Below, in pieces: positions 12,961 to 25,980 of a stretch of 64,000 nucleotides of DNA. Every line of letters begins with the position of its first letter. Within the stretch, counting starts at the first letter, position 1. Both the position numbers and the translations under genes were made by a program. Origin of the DNA: Casuarius casuarius (lineage: Eukaryota; Chordata; Aves; Casuariiformes; Casuariidae). Location: positions 1,211,799-1,275,798 of the forward strand of contig PTFA01000276.1 of NCBI GenBank assembly GCA_003342895.1. The letters are read 5' to 3'. The notes beneath the pieces are model-generated. The model ran no database searches, had not been told where the DNA came from, and was given only the letters and a program-made list of their open reading frames with translations.

Positions 12961-15900
12961 TAAGCCCACATGCTTTTCTAGAAGGAAAATGAATATCCAG
13001 CCATTTCATGGCACAGACTGTACCAGGGTTAACATTCGTCATCATGCAAAGGGGCAAAATACTTGCAGTCTTGCGCTTTTATAACCTCAGTGCCAAAAAG
13101 AATTGAAGGACCACTTGAAGATTAAGGTTACTAGTTTAGAGTATGCAGCACACAGAGTTTAATTTGATTCACAGCAGGCTCAGCAGAAACATGGTATTTG
13201 GTGTACCTACTGCAGGGAAGTGAACTCTCTTCTTCCATAAGGAGCATTTAAATTGTCAAAAATGTGAAAAAAAAAAACCCCAAAATATTAAGTTATTCAG
13301 TCTTTTCAAAAAGAGGAATAAAAAGAATTAACTTTCCAGAAACCACAATTACTAGAATACTTATTAACTTGTATGGCATAACTAATTGTTCACAGATAAC
13401 TCTAAAGAACCATGACAAATGTGGAACTTTTTGGCGTCTCGTATAATTTGACACTTACACCAAAGCATAACTGCAGCGAGCTGATTCCACGCCATCACTA
13501 AAAAGTGCTGAGTTTCACTCTGTGTGAGACCATATAGAACTGCAGAGGAGGGTAAGCACTTTTATAATCTAACTCTGTGAGATGGGGAGACATATATGGC
13601 CAGGTCTTTCCCAATTACATCACCTCTTCGTGCAGTGCTTCATTTCTTCCCAAGGCAAATCCCACCTAGGCGAAATAACATCTTCATTGTGGAAAGTGAA
13701 GTATCAGCCACAGGATGCACATCCATAATATCTGTATATTTCTGTAATCAGAAATTGTGCCAGAAGTATTGTGGTGCAGTTTATCTTGAAATGTGCACTT
13801 AAATTTCCCTATCGAATCGTGCAACACTAGTAATGCTGGTACAGTACACAGTTTTCAGCAGAAATGAAATTAAACTATGTTGGGAGTAAAACACTGTGAT
13901 GTACAGTTCCAGCACTGCCTTTCTGAATTCTTAAGTAAAGTGTGATATATATCAATAATTGTTCAGCTTCCTTGCTTTATACTTGGCAGGCTGAATTTGA
14001 TGTGCAGTGGGTAGTAGCTTTAGTTGATGCTTACAAATTATCCATGTTCTATGGTGTGCAAGAACAATCTTAGTGTTCTGCGAGACAAAGTAGCACTCAG
14101 CAAGTATTGACAATGAAACACAATTTTTTAATGAATTTGCCATTTGAGTAAGAGGCAGATTTTGCATAACACGTTTTAAGCATGTCTTACAGAGTGGAGG
14201 GTTAGGCCCTGAGCTGAGTAGGGCAGTGTGTAACGAGCTTAGGTGAACAAGGGGTTTGCATCTTGCTTTTTGATGTAGTGTTTCTACTCAAGTCCTGTTT
14301 CTTCTACCTCTCTCACCTGAGCCTGCCTGGAATTTAGAAACTAGCCATGTCTCCCGGACAGCCAAATCTGGTAGATGTTTTCTTGGCTTATTTAATGTGC
14401 AGATAGGTTCAGGCTCCCATAAAGTGTTGTCATTATAGCTTTCTTTTAAAATGTGGCAGCAGTACTTCTCCTTTCCCCTTGATTCTTCTGATAAACAGCT
14501 TGGAGGCTAAAGCCACTCAGGAATCAAGAAACTAAGATTAGCACCTCAGACAAACATACACTTCCCAAGCGTGTCTCCTCCTCTCTGCTGTCAGCGGGGC
14601 ATACCTCACCTCCACTGCTGAAGCTGCGCTGTTATCCAGAGAGGAGTTCAAGACTCATGAGGAGAGAGAAGAAGAGAAAGGAGGAGTCTGGTTCCAAAGC
14701 CAGGTATTTAGAGCACTCCACCAAGACAAGGAAGACCCAGCTTTTGGTCACTAACAGCCATTTTACTGTAAGCTCTCTTCAGATGTAACATAGACACAGA
14801 TCAAGAGTTAGAATGCAAGGCTCCTCCTTCCCAGAGAGGTGCCCTAGGCATTATCTCTACTGTATAAAGGCAGACTTCCAGGAGAAGGGGATTCTCCTGA
14901 GTGACAGAACAGGGGGGTCTGATATGCTTCAGGGAAAAACAAGTTAAAAACAGAAAAGTGAGCCCTACTTCTCTGTCCCATTCTCAAAGGAGGCTTTGGG
15001 CTGTAGATCTCAAGTAAATAGTTTCTTGCTTGCTGCCTTGAGCTCTGGTGAAGGAACTGGGTGAAAACATACCTGGGGGTCACCTAGTTACTGGTGAGCT
15101 TCACTGAGTTCCCCTTTGCATCCCAGAGGTGTTTATGGGAAGTGCCTTACTTTGCTAGGCAGTGTATGGGGAAGCAACACATCTAAATCAGCAGAGCACA
15201 GATTAGAACTGGTGCAACACAGATTGCACTTCAGTGCACAATATTTCAGATGTGTGTTTTTATTTTGCTAGCAGACTGGCCAGCACTTTCCATCCTCTCC
15301 TTGTGACATTAGTGTGGTATAGTAAAGAGGTTAGCAGGACAAAAATACAGGGCACTGTAGCACGTAACTTTCAAATCCCCATGTCTTTGGCACTAGTCCA
15401 GGATAAATATGTGATGCTTATTCTTTGATAGTGTAGTTCAAATACTATATTAATGTTTGCTAAATGCATTGGATTGCCTCTATCCAGAGAAGTATATAGA
15501 CACGATCTACAGGATATATAGCGTAAGTGCAAGCTGACTAGCCAGTGTTATTTAACTCTAATCCCAGAAGTCTCATTTCCTTTTAGTTCTCAATTTCCCT
15601 TCTGAAATAACAAACAAAAGTGCTGGTTATGATTGAGAGCTTTTGCCAAGAGGAACTAAACTGAGATCACCAATTTGTCTAATATTGGCATTAAAATCCA
15701 TCTCTGTCATGTTTTCAATATACTAAAAAAATGATCTGTGGCCACATGTTGCACACCCAGAAGTTATCTCAGCACCTCCTGCCTGGTCTGTCTCGTGTCT
15801 CTTATCAAATAGTTTGACTAAAAGCTCTCTGGAGCAGGTTATGTCTGTACAGTGTCTTGAGGAAGCTGGCTAGAGCCTGAGACTTTGCCAGTTCATCTCC

Positions 15901-16551
15901 ACACGCATGCATATTGCTGCCATAGGATGCCTCCAGCTTGGCTACCAGCACCCATTTACTGTAAAGGCACCTTGAGATCAGGCCACCAACAAAACCCTCT
16001 GCCCTTATGGCAGGAAAGCTTGGGGTGTTTGGGCAAGGACAGGTGGGATCCCTGATGGCACTTGCAAGTAGGTTAGTGCTCTGGTGCATGCTAAGGAATA
16101 GTGAGAGTCTAGGTTTTCTCCCCAGTCTTCGAATGCCACCTCAGCAGGACTTACAGCCCTTTGGAAACAAAGCGAGATTAGCTTTAAGTAGAGGCTCAGC
16201 CTTGCACTTCAAATGCTGTTGATATGCATGCTATGTTTATCTACTATGTTTGACACACAGAGGATAAGACCTTTTGTGGAGGCTTCAGCATTATGTGTGA
16301 TTAACAATAGATCACCGATATCAGTGGTTTTCTGGTAACAGTTAAACAATTTTGGACTAGGAAAGAATTGATACGAGAAACCTGAACAAGGAAATTCTGG
16401 GTCTTTCTGGACACAGGAAGCCTAAGTGTACTATTTATTCTGTGATTAGCTTTCTAGCCAAGAGGAAGAAAATGTATGTTGGTTGTCTTATTCAGCTCAC
16501 AAGCAGCATCTAGTTTTCAGAAAGATTCTTCTGTAGACAAGGTTTTATTGA

Positions 16552-16608
16552 ATTATTTACACACAAATCTCAGGTATAAGATGAATTGACTTTATATGTG
16601 TAAATAAT
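16552..16608. repeat. 12-bp perfect inverted repeat with forkhead-like words
   Basis: ATTATTTACACA at 16552-16563 is exactly reverse-complemented by TGTGTAAATAAT at 16597-16608, with a 33-base spacer. Each arm contains GTAAATA (or its complement), the core preferred by forkhead (FOX) transcription factors. Two such sites facing each other could be a regulatory pair or a cruciform-forming palindrome. Function is inferred from motif similarity only. Confidence 0.45.
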
Positions 16609-17028
16609 CACAACAAAAATACCAGTCATGCACGTCTTCCCTCTACAAATGTAATCTGTACTACTCAAAGCAGTCATTATCTCTAGATGAGTGAGGAACT
16701 TCTAAACAAGCCCTGAAAAAGTTGCTAGATACTGAGCAACGGTAACTAGAGACACATATTAAAAATATTTGGGGGTCAAAGAGGAATTGCCAAAGTCAGA
16801 GGTAATGCCCTCTTGAAAACTTCTGCTGCCGACCACTCTCCAGCTTCTGGCAGTTTCAGTATCAGACTGTGATCAGTAAAAAGATGAATTTCCAAATGCA
16901 ATTCCCAAATTTGCTCTGCTTCCTGCTCCTTCCTCCCTCCTCATGCTTCATTCACACAAGCAAACCGGTGGAGCCCACTTAGAAAGCAGCAGCTTTGCAA
17001 AGTTGATTCAAGCTCCTCATTTTCATTG

Positions 17029-17072
17029 CTTGGTCTAGGAAGCACTTAAGCTTGGTCTAGGAAGCACTTAAG
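17029..17072. repeat. 22-bp perfect tandem duplication
   Basis: The 22 bases at 17029-17050, starting CTTGGTCTAGG, are repeated without change at 17051-17072. A perfect copy implies a fairly recent slippage or repair event, in contrast to the heavily diverged repeats elsewhere in the window. Confidence 0.85.
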
Positions 17073-17655
17073 CACAAGCAGCAAAATGAACCATATCCTG
17101 TTAACTTCATTCTGATAATGTTTCTTGGGAAAGTCACAGAAGACGACATGTAAAACCATAGAAGAGAGAGACAGGGCTGATTCGTGATAATTAAACACTG
17201 TGTGTTCCATTTGATTATTGTAAAGCTGCTCACTGTGTGCATACATGGAATTAATTCGATTGCAGGTCTGTCAAGAAACATAAACAGCACAATTGCAGAA
17301 GTATCAGGCTATCAGCAAATATTCAGGACCATTGACTTTGGCATAACACACATTGATTCTGCTGAACTACCCAGACTGGTTTAATCAAGGCTCAGAAACC
17401 ACAGAGCAGAACAAGATTTCCGCACACCTTTAATGGATGGTGCCTAAAGGTCGACTGAGCAGGCGTGGGCAACAAATAAAATACAAGACACACAGAGTTC
17501 AGTTAACTAGAGTAAGATCACTAAGAATAAAAGGAAAAATTATTTAAAGTAACTGAAACAAGCCTATTTTCTGTTAGCCTCTGTTTTCTTATTAGAACTG
17601 TCATAGTCATTAATCATATTTTGGACAGAGAAAGCTGTTTGTGGGTCCCCTGTGA

Positions 17656-17853
17656 GCGGGAGATCCTAGAAGGAAGAAATGCCTATACGTGGACGAGCCC
17701 GATGCGCTGCGGCGCGTGCAGGTGACCCACAGGGCTCTGCACCCTGGGGCGATCCGGATGGTTAAAAGGGCCTGCAGAGAAAGGTCAAGGTGCGGGCTGC
17801 CGTGACGAAGGGCACCCTTTCACGGCTCAGGGTCGAGGGATGGCTTTGCAAAC
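17656..17853. other. Small GC-rich, CpG-containing islet
   Basis: I count 16 CpG dinucleotides in about 200 bases, concentrated at 17686-17720, flanked by A+T-rich DNA. It is too short for a normal CpG island and has no recognisable promoter motif. A 67-codon plus-strand frame (17790-17993) begins inside it but is unrecognised. It could be a regulatory islet, a small exon or a GC-rich insertion. Confidence 0.45.
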
Positions 17854-20194
17854 GTGAGGCCTCAAAACTGACAGCTTACAGGAGTTTTGCTAGAGACAGT
17901 TTCTCACATGCCCGTATTGAGGCCTGCTCTTTTGAGATTTTCAGTGGGTGTCTCCTAGCAAAAGCATTGCCCCTCTCAGACTTCTTTGCTTAGTAAGAAC
18001 CAAAAAACAAATCAAATACTGGCACATTTTGTGCTTTTACTTACAAACAGCTTAATAGAAATTCTTCCTTATATTTTCTCCCCACTGCTGTGCCACATTC
18101 TCCCCAAAATTACTGTGTAAATAATATGCCTCCAGTATTGGCAGTTAATTTTCTGAAAATGAATTAGAAAAACAATAATAATATGAGAGCTAAAAAAATA
18201 TGTTTAATAGTCTTCCTAACTTGCATTGCTTAGGGATACTGTGTTTTCCTGTTCCTATAGTCCATTCTTCGTTTGAAATCACAGCATTTTTGCTTTATGA
18301 CATCACAGTTGATTGCTGTAGGAAAGTCTATTACGTCACAAGCACAACATCAATGACTGTAGACTAACAAGAATGGGGGCAAGTAAACTTTTGACACCAA
18401 CAATATTGACAATAAAGATTAAAGGAGAAACTTCAAAGGGCAATAATAGGAGATGCTGAAAGAAACGCCACTTACGAAATATTTAGGCTGGAGCTTTAGA
18501 CATAACAGATGTAGATAACGTTTTCAGTTGCACAAGTCCGTTATGCTTAAAACTTACTAAAAACAAACTGCAGGAGAGCACTGTAGTGAATGCCTCTTAT
18601 TTCTGATCTTGCTTTTTGCAGAGTTTTGTGCATACAACTACCTTACAGTAGCAACTGGAGGCAGGAAATTCTGACCTGTGTCATATAATTAGTAAGATTT
18701 ATAACCCTGATGTTTAGAATAGAATAAGCATGTACAGGAAAAAATACTTCATTCCCTTACACGTCGAATGAGAAAAATGAAACGCTTGTGTAGAGCTTTG
18801 AGACTAATGTTCTTTGAGACAAATTCCAGTTTTCAGCTCTATGGCTATGACTGAGTACGAAAGCTGTCTGCACTATAACAAGTCGTCTTGTTTGTTTTCC
18901 TGTCAGAAAGTCCTCCACATTTTGAGGGATTATCAACAGACTAATCAGTTATCAAGGGTAGTTTTGTCTCATCAATCTGTTTCTCCCAATATCTTTCATA
19001 ATATTTATTTTTTAGAGCTACATCTCTTTAATTTTGGCCAGCTTAGTGATGGTTTTCACTCTCTGTAGCATTGCCCTCTGCTTTCTTGCTAACTGGGACA
19101 ATTTTCTGGCTGTTTGTGCAAAAGGACTGGAAATGTTTTATATTCACACTTCATTTGATTTCCAGGTATCTCCACGCAGTGTTGCATGAGTGATCTACGA
19201 TAACTAGGACAACTAAGACAACATGTAAAGAATACCAGCTATTCAATGTCTTCCCTCCAGCTTGCTTGGTAATATAGCCTTCCATTTCTTGCCTTTAACT
19301 GGAGTCCTGAAAAGACCTAACGGATTGTAGCAATGTTTTTGGCAGGTTTAACCTTCCATCTGCCAATAAAAGATATGCTAAAACTGTGAAGTTACAAGTG
19401 AAGCCCCAGTTATTGCTGGGATTCAATCCCACATGTCTTGTGGAAATCTTCCCAGTTACCACTGTCTTGAAACAGTTGCAGAATAATGATACTAAGACAT
19501 TTGCTTTGCCTAGTTGCTGATTTTTACCCAAAAGCTTTTCTGACAAACCTAGTAGAAGAGAGTCGCGTTTTTCTCTGGCACACCACAAAAGATAATATTC
19601 TAATGTATTTCTTCCCAAAGCTTTTCCCCACTGTATTGCAATTTGCCTTTGTTGTATAGGCACTGCTGACCTTGAGTTTCTATTGGCTTAGCTTCAGCTT
19701 GCTTTGAGATTACTCTCACGTGGCTTGGTTTAATTATTTTCTGATTTTCATTTTATGTCTTTGAACTAGTAGCTCAGCTTATCTATTTTTTCCTAGCTTT
19801 TCTACCTGAAAATCAGATAAAATAGCTGAAGATTTTCAAAACTATATATGGAATTATAGTTTTACAATTAAAAAAGCAGTCCTTCGATAAACCAAACAAA
19901 AAGAAATCCCCTAACCAGTAACTGTGCTTTCTCATAGTCTATTTAATTTTGAAATGTACCATTTTGGTTTTTTATAACATATGGATTTTGTAGCTCTCCT
20001 GATCTTTATAGTCATTTTTCCCATATCTATCTCATCTGGTATAATATCATGTTACTTTGCTTACTAATTCTGTAAGTATGGCCTTATGCAGCTTTCCTGT
20101 TAAGCTGTTTCCTTGAATCTCCTTATGTTTTGTTTTCTTGGTCCTTCCTGAAGGGCATCAAATTGTTTAATTTTAAGAAATGGAGTATTAGGCG
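17854..20194. other. Unannotated non-coding DNA
   Basis: No gene is recognised; the longest frame is 122 codons (19295-19663, minus), without a known motif. TTACGTCA, a variant CRE/bZIP site, lies at 18331-18338 in a locally ordered stretch (18290-18370) that also contains TGACATCA. The interval 19730-20080 is A+T-rich with several T runs. Confidence 0.5.
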
Positions 20195-20345
20195 GTAATA
20201 CGGTCCAGTAGATAGTACTTGGCTAGGGGTCAAGTGCTCTACTCCTGATTCCAGTAATGCTTTATAACAGCAGGTAAGACTTTGTGCCTTTTATTTTCTT
20301 TTCTCTTTGGGTTATAAAAATTTGAGGGAAGATTATGCACATTAT
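20195..20345 (+). mobile_element. Decayed tRNA-derived SINE (MIR/CORE type)
   Basis: The plus strand begins with a tRNA-like head resembling the 'ctagtggatagagcactggactggga' pattern of sauropsid MIR-type SINEs (here CCAGTAGATAGTACTTGGCT, then GTCAAGTGCTCTACTCCTGATTCC) and continues into CTTTGTGCCTTTTATTTTC, matching the 'ctgtgcctcagtttcc' part of the body. The copy is strongly diverged and the 3' part fades near 20345. This is identified from remembered consensus and was not aligned. Confidence 0.6.
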
Positions 20346-23300
20346 TGTATAATGTAGCTCTGATCTTTGGCAAGCCTCTAAGAGCAACGCTAATACGACT
20401 CATTCAAAATAATCGAGGGAAAAGATTAAGACATGCTCTAGCAGTTTGTGTCTTTAAATTAGATAATACAAGTCTCATCCTTTTCTGTTTTCTCAGAAAA
20501 AAGCAAGGCAAGGCAGAGTAAGGAAACCATCCCACCTCCTGAGGGCTTATATGAAGAGGGACAGGAAAGTAACACTGACCCTTAAACACTAGTAAAATAA
20601 GCAACTACACAAACTTCCCCATTTCTAGAAAAAAATTGTTATATTTTTTTCTTGTCCCCAATCTTCAAAACACTGATCCAAGTTTTAGAACAAAAGTTTT
20701 CAGCAGTAGCATATAGCAGTTTGTCCATCCACATGACATTAACATACTGCTATTCAATAGTAAAGAAAAAATAAAAAAACTCCCCCCAAGAGCTAACACC
20801 AGCCACCACATCTTGCCAGAATCCATATGAAACTGTCACAGGTGTCTGGTCCCCAGGAGGCAGGACCCCCACCTTTGCTTTAGAGTCGTGGTCATGACAT
20901 CCATTTGCCCCAGTGAAAACGCAAGAGCATTTTGAAGGAGGTCACTTGTCAGAATAGTCTAAGTCATGATGCAAACAATGATCAAACTACTGGAATGGAG
21001 GGTGGAATCTAAGCATGTACCTGAACTGAATCCAAAGGAGAGTCCATCAGACAAAACAAACAGAAATACTTTCAAATGGCACCTCACGTAGGGCTACAAA
21101 CAAAGCCATAACTTGTGATAGCAGCAGGTAGGAAAATAGAGGCAACAGCAGGGAGTTGGAGGAACCTTCTGGAGGTACCATGAAAAATCACCTGTCTATG
21201 AAAATTACAGCAAAACAGCATGCTGCTGAATTTCAGCAAGATTTTTATGCAGATGGGGATTTACTTTTTCTGCACCTGCTGTCGGTAAGCATTAGACCAT
21301 AAACATCAGCAAACATTGATTAAGCGTATTGCCCAAATGAAACATTACACAAAGAAAGGAAGGAAGCATCTCAGAAACTCTAGATCATCCAAGACAATGA
21401 CTCACCCTCCAGCAAATTAAGGTGGGGTAGAATCATTGTTGCTTATGAAATAATGGAAGTCAAACTCAATTTTATTGAAAGTTTTGTAGATTTATTTTAG
21501 CAAATGGAACCCAACTTTTTCATTTACCCGTTAAAGTCTAGTACCTTCAGTCCCGACGAAACTATGGACATCAGATTGATGATCAGCTGTTAAATAGGGT
21601 ACTTCTTATACTACAGCTCTCTGGGGAAAGTGTGCAAATACACACTTCACTGGTAGCAGTGACTGGAAGCGTGGCAGGGAGAGACCAGCAGAAGGCTCTT
21701 TTGACCCTGAAATCAACAGGCTCAAATGTGGCTCCTCCACTTGTTACCATAAAGGTGTCCTGTGCTTGGAAGTGTTTTGTGACAGTTCAGCTATCAGAAG
21801 CCCGACTGCTCCCAGTGCTCTTGTCTCATGTTTGAGCACAAACAGCCAGACTCTGGTCAGCAGTATTTAAAGCAGTGTGGTAGAAAGGCATGAAAATCCT
21901 GAGTAGCCATACGGGCTTGTTCTCCTGGTGGAATAGACTCACCCAGGATTAGACCTCTAGCATTCAGTGCCCATTTTCTCCAAGTCAGTATCATAAATGG
22001 TTTGTGAGTAATTGCAAGATGTGTGGGTTGTTTTTGGAATGATTTAATCCATGTTCCAGCTCTTATTTTCAACAGCATGAGGCACTATAGGTAAGGGTTA
22101 CCTATAACACATTGAAAGGCTTATTTCTGAATCTGCAGTCTTAAAAACATATTGCAGAAGGGTTATATTATGCAGACATGCTTAGTTACAGATAAGCCTC
22201 AATAAATAATATAAATGTTAACATATTCTCTAATAAATAAAGTATGTGGCATACGGGGTCTAATTGCTGAATGTCTGTGTGACTCTAGAGAAGCCTGAAG
22301 TTAATGAAGTTTACAGGGATCAGACCTTTTCTGTTTCCTGAGGATGGATATCCTGATTGTTGTGAAGAAATATTTATGAAAAGATGCCCTTGCAGTGACG
22401 CCTGCATTAGCTGTATGTCAGAGCCAGGCAGTTTAGTTGAATACAGACTGTCCTCCGTACTAGGGCAGGAGCTCAGAATACTACGCTACAGCCTGCCAAC
22501 TACCCACAATCATTGTGAGGCTTCATCAGCCTGGAAAGATGAACTAAGCATCTGCTACTATGTACGTCTGACTTACGAGTGATCATTGACTTCTCTTCAG
22601 GTTGAGCTTACTTCATAAGTAATTCCAAAATAGTTTTCTTCCATCTAAGCTCATCCCTAATGAAATAGTAATAATGCTGGAAAGGAAAGAATTCTTTAAG
22701 CTCCTTAGAATAGATTCCTCCTAGCCCACACATAAGCACTGGAGAATATTTAACCTTAAAGAAGGTCAGCTGGAAAGTTCTTGGAAGGAAAACTGCAAAT
22801 GTAGAGAGTTCAAAATAAAATGGGAGGAAAAAAGAAGTTATATTTTGACTTTCAAACCTTATTACATACTGGTGTATTGTGTAACTTTTAAATCACAACA
22901 TCTACGATTCCCTGTAAAGCTGATTAATGTACTGTGGCTTTTTGTAAAGTGAAAGATAGCCTTTAGTTGAGTATTTCAATTTGCAATGTTTTAATGTCCT
23001 TTCATACCACATACTGAACATGAAACCAATGTTTCAGTTCTTTTTTCTCATATTCAGAAACATTTTATACATCAAATCACTTTGCTATCCAGCTTTGTTT
23101 GCAGAAAGCAAGAAGAGAAGTAATATTTAGCATAGTAATTATCCTTTTAGCCAGGCAATTTTTCTCTTCAAAATAGGATCTCAAGCATCTTCTGCAATTC
23201 AGTCATTAGAGTATGTCACAATAGAGCACCTGGCCTTACCAGACTTATTCAGGCTAAATTCCATTTGCTAAGCCTTTAGATGAAAGCTAATTTTGTACAT

Positions 23301-23825
23301 TGATGCACTGAAATTGATTTTATTTTAATTCACCTAACTCATAACTGAGAATATATTTTGCTTTTCTTTTTTTAATGTAAAAGCTTTGATGGGCAGTATT
23401 TTGAGGTCCCAGTGACTGGACGCTATTAATGAGAACACAGTACATCTGTGTTCAGATGAGAGGCATTCATGTTAGTGCTTCTAATAAGATTAGGTGGTCT
23501 AATACTTAGGAACTTGGCCATCAAATTATTTTAAAGCAAAATAAATTCAGTTTCTTTTGCTTCATCCGAAAGCATGAAGTGCTATGTGCTTATATAGTTC
23601 CAAAACAAGGATAAAAGAAATATTGGAGTGCTAGTACCCAGGAGCAAGGGAATATTTTCCAGCCAATGGTAACTCTTTAAAAAGTGTATTTTGAAGAAAA
23701 AAGCTGAGGCATTTTTAAGAACTATTGATCTCCTCCTTAAATAGCCGGAGGGAAGTTCAGATGTATATATTACAGGACCAGCTATTCCAAGCAAAAAGAA
23801 TTCAGTACTCAAAAAGCATTACCAG
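20346..23825. other. Unannotated non-coding DNA
   Basis: Open frames stay at or below 92 codons. The 92-codon plus-strand frame at 22304-22582 contains several cysteines but matches nothing I recognise. A 9-bp hairpin lies at 22086-22106. The interval 22800-23350 is A+T-rich. No transposon is recognised. Confidence 0.55.
22086..22106. repeat. 9-bp perfect hairpin
   Basis: TATAGGTAA (22086-22094) and TTACCTATA (22098-22106) are exact reverse complements separated by GGG. A three-base loop makes it a tight hairpin or a nearly continuous palindrome. Function is unknown. Confidence 0.6.
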
Positions 23826-23841
23826 CCCTCAGGGGGCACTG
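23826..23841 (+). promoter_or_regulatory. CTCF-like motif
   Basis: CCCTCAGGGGGCACTG fits 14 of 16 positions of the CTCF core CCASYAGRKGGCRSYV, including the whole central AGGGGGC block. CTCF is a zinc-finger protein that anchors chromatin loops, and motif direction matters; this one reads along the plus strand. A motif alone does not prove binding. Confidence 0.4.
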
Positions 23842-25238
23842 CTAGCTTTGACGTTAGTTAGAAACTCATCAGAGCCTGACACAGCCCAAGATAGTTGATC
23901 AATTCTCATAGCAAGAGACTATTTAAATGAAGGCAAAGCTAGTTTACCAAGTGCTGTTGTGCATATTGCTTTAAACGGTAAACCCTGTGGCAGGGGCTGT
24001 AACTTCCGTGTTTCACAGAGCACTGAGGATGCCCCTGGGGCTCAGCAAGGAAGAGGAGGAATATATGGGGCCCTCAGCTCCAGCTATATCACCAAGAGTA
24101 GATGGTGCTCTCAACGCAGATATGATTCTTACGTATTCCGAACAATACACAGCCTATACCTTCTGAGAGGAGTCTAGCCTTCATAATTATCTATAGCGCA
24201 AACCTGTCAAGTTCTTGCAAATGCAGAAGGAGATGCGCAACAGGCTTTTAGAGCATCATCCTCTCCCAGGCAGTCCTATGTTTCATGCATTTGCAGTACA
24301 GTACCACAGCCCCCTCACTGTCTTGCTAAATGATCTGTGACCTAGGAATGGGAAGAAAGCTGCTGGGCTTGACCAAGAGAAAAAGGAAGCTGGGAAGTTT
24401 GTATAAAGCCCTTGCGATACCCAGGTTTTCTAGAACTGGGTGAATGTGATAGAGGAGATATAGTAACCTGGAAAAAGCACTTCTGAGATTAAGTTCACCA
24501 TTTGTTCTGTAAATAGAGATTCTTTAGTCCATACACAGAAATCACCACTGAAAAAGGTTCAGGCCAATGAAGTTTATGTACTTCAGTGTTTCTCCTGACA
24601 TCTGATTTGTCACATTTTACTGTTATAAAACATGAAAAATAAAAGAGAAGCATTGACTGAAAAATGCAGTGGAAATGGACACAAAAGGAAGCTAGGGGGA
24701 ATAGGGAAAGCGAAAGAGAAATCAAAGCTGCTTACAGACACTTGCACTTTTTAAATCCAGCTATGAAAGGAGGGGGAGGGAAAGGAGTTTTAGGCCTTAG
24801 AGATATAAATCCAAGTGAGAACAGGAAGAAAGGTTTAATGAGAACAGAAGAGAGCGAGCGAGCAAATCTCAACAGCCCTAAAGGGAGCTATTGTTACGAA
24901 AGGGGCAGAGGAGACGTGTACGCTGAAGCTGATTTAGGGGAGGTCAGCCCTAGCAGCTGGGGACTAAGTTGCCAGTTTCCTCGGCTAAGTCACTGGTGCA
25001 GCCAGGAAGGATCCTGGTCATTAAATCCGATCTATACCCCTTTTTTTTAAATGCTTTTCTTTTGTAACTCTGTTTGCAAACCCAGACAATGGCAGTTGAC
25101 ATAAAATAATACAGGCGTCAGTCTCCATCTGTAATCTCAAGGAGGATTACGGGCTATCTGGCACTGCAATCAGTCATATTGCGTTGTCAGTGTCACTCCG
25201 AGTAGCTACACATGACTGCAAGTGGGCTCATGCCTACT
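23842..25238. other. Unannotated non-coding DNA
   Basis: A 128-codon plus-strand frame at 24664-25050 is rich in Glu, Arg, Lys, Gly and Ser because the sequence is purine-rich at 24660-24930. It has no recognised domain and I do not call it coding. Confidence 0.5.
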
Positions 25239-25748
25239 TCAGAAACGTTCCCAACTTAGTTTGCGGTACGATCCCCAGATCTGGATGCAATAGCCAGAAA
25301 TGATGTCTCTATACCAGTCATGGCAGGGATGACATCTTGCTCCTGTTAGGTAAGATTCCCCTGCTTCATCTCTCCAAGCTTCCTGGTCCCTGCTGTGGAA
25401 CTGGGACATGGAAACGGAAAGGCCTGGCACCTGAGATCTCCACTGACCTCCCCGATCGGCAAGACTTACCCTTGCACGGTAACGCACTGTTGGTTGCTCC
25501 ACGTGCTGAGGACAGTGTAGTTGCACCAGGACATGCTGATTTCTCTTCTCCAGTCCTGACAATTCCTGAAGGACTGAAGCAGGAGGATTGTGACCACAGT
25601 TGGGGGCAGAAGAACCACTTGGCCCTCCATCCCCTAGACTACCCAGCCTGGTACAGTTTGCACAGATAGCTCTAAACCTGGTTTCCTGTGCACTTATTTG
25701 TACTGAACCAAAAGCAAAAGGATTTGATACTGAAACCTCCCTGGTCAT
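25239..25748 (-). other. Unrecognised 169-codon open frame
   Basis: This is the longest minus-strand open frame in the window. Its translation has scattered Cys, Trp and Tyr residues near the C-terminal end and no domain I can name. A 110-codon plus-strand frame overlaps it, as expected where stop codons are locally rare. No splice structure, promoter or poly-A signal was assigned. It could be chance, an exon of a lineage-specific transcript, or a decayed retrovirus-like or gene-derived insert. I keep it as an open frame only. Confidence 0.2.
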
Positions 25749-25980
25749 TTATTTCAAAGCACAACATTTCTTCCATTTTGCACTGTTTGCTCAGCGTTCA
25801 CACATTTACGCATTCACAGTTAGGAAAAAAAGGTTTTTGTTGCTGTTGAACTTCCAATTTGGATGCCTTTTGCTTCTTTTCCTAAAGCCCAGCATTTGTA
25901 TATGCTGGGACCTACCTTCTTCTATTTTAAAAATCCCACACAGACATAAAAGCTTATATAAAAAAAACCTCCCAGACAGA
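25749..25980. other. Spacer upstream of the CpG island
   Basis: This is A+T-richer sequence with a pyrimidine-rich segment at 25830-25880, between the open frame and the CpG island. No element is recognised. Confidence 0.5.

Larger units (their letters stand above)
12961..17655. other. Unannotated non-coding DNA
   Basis: Open frames reach only 94 codons (15805-16089, minus) and none resembles a known family. The stretch contains a paired inverted motif at 16552-16608 and a 22-base tandem duplication at 17029-17072, listed separately. No CR1 or SINE match is apparent. Confidence 0.55.

Noticed and set aside
20195..20345. tRNA gene
   Set aside because: The tRNA-like head is diverged, lacks a clean B box and acceptor stem, and continues into a SINE body.
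22304..22582. 92-codon cysteine-containing frame as a secreted protein
   Set aside because: No signal peptide, no regular cysteine spacing and no recognised family.
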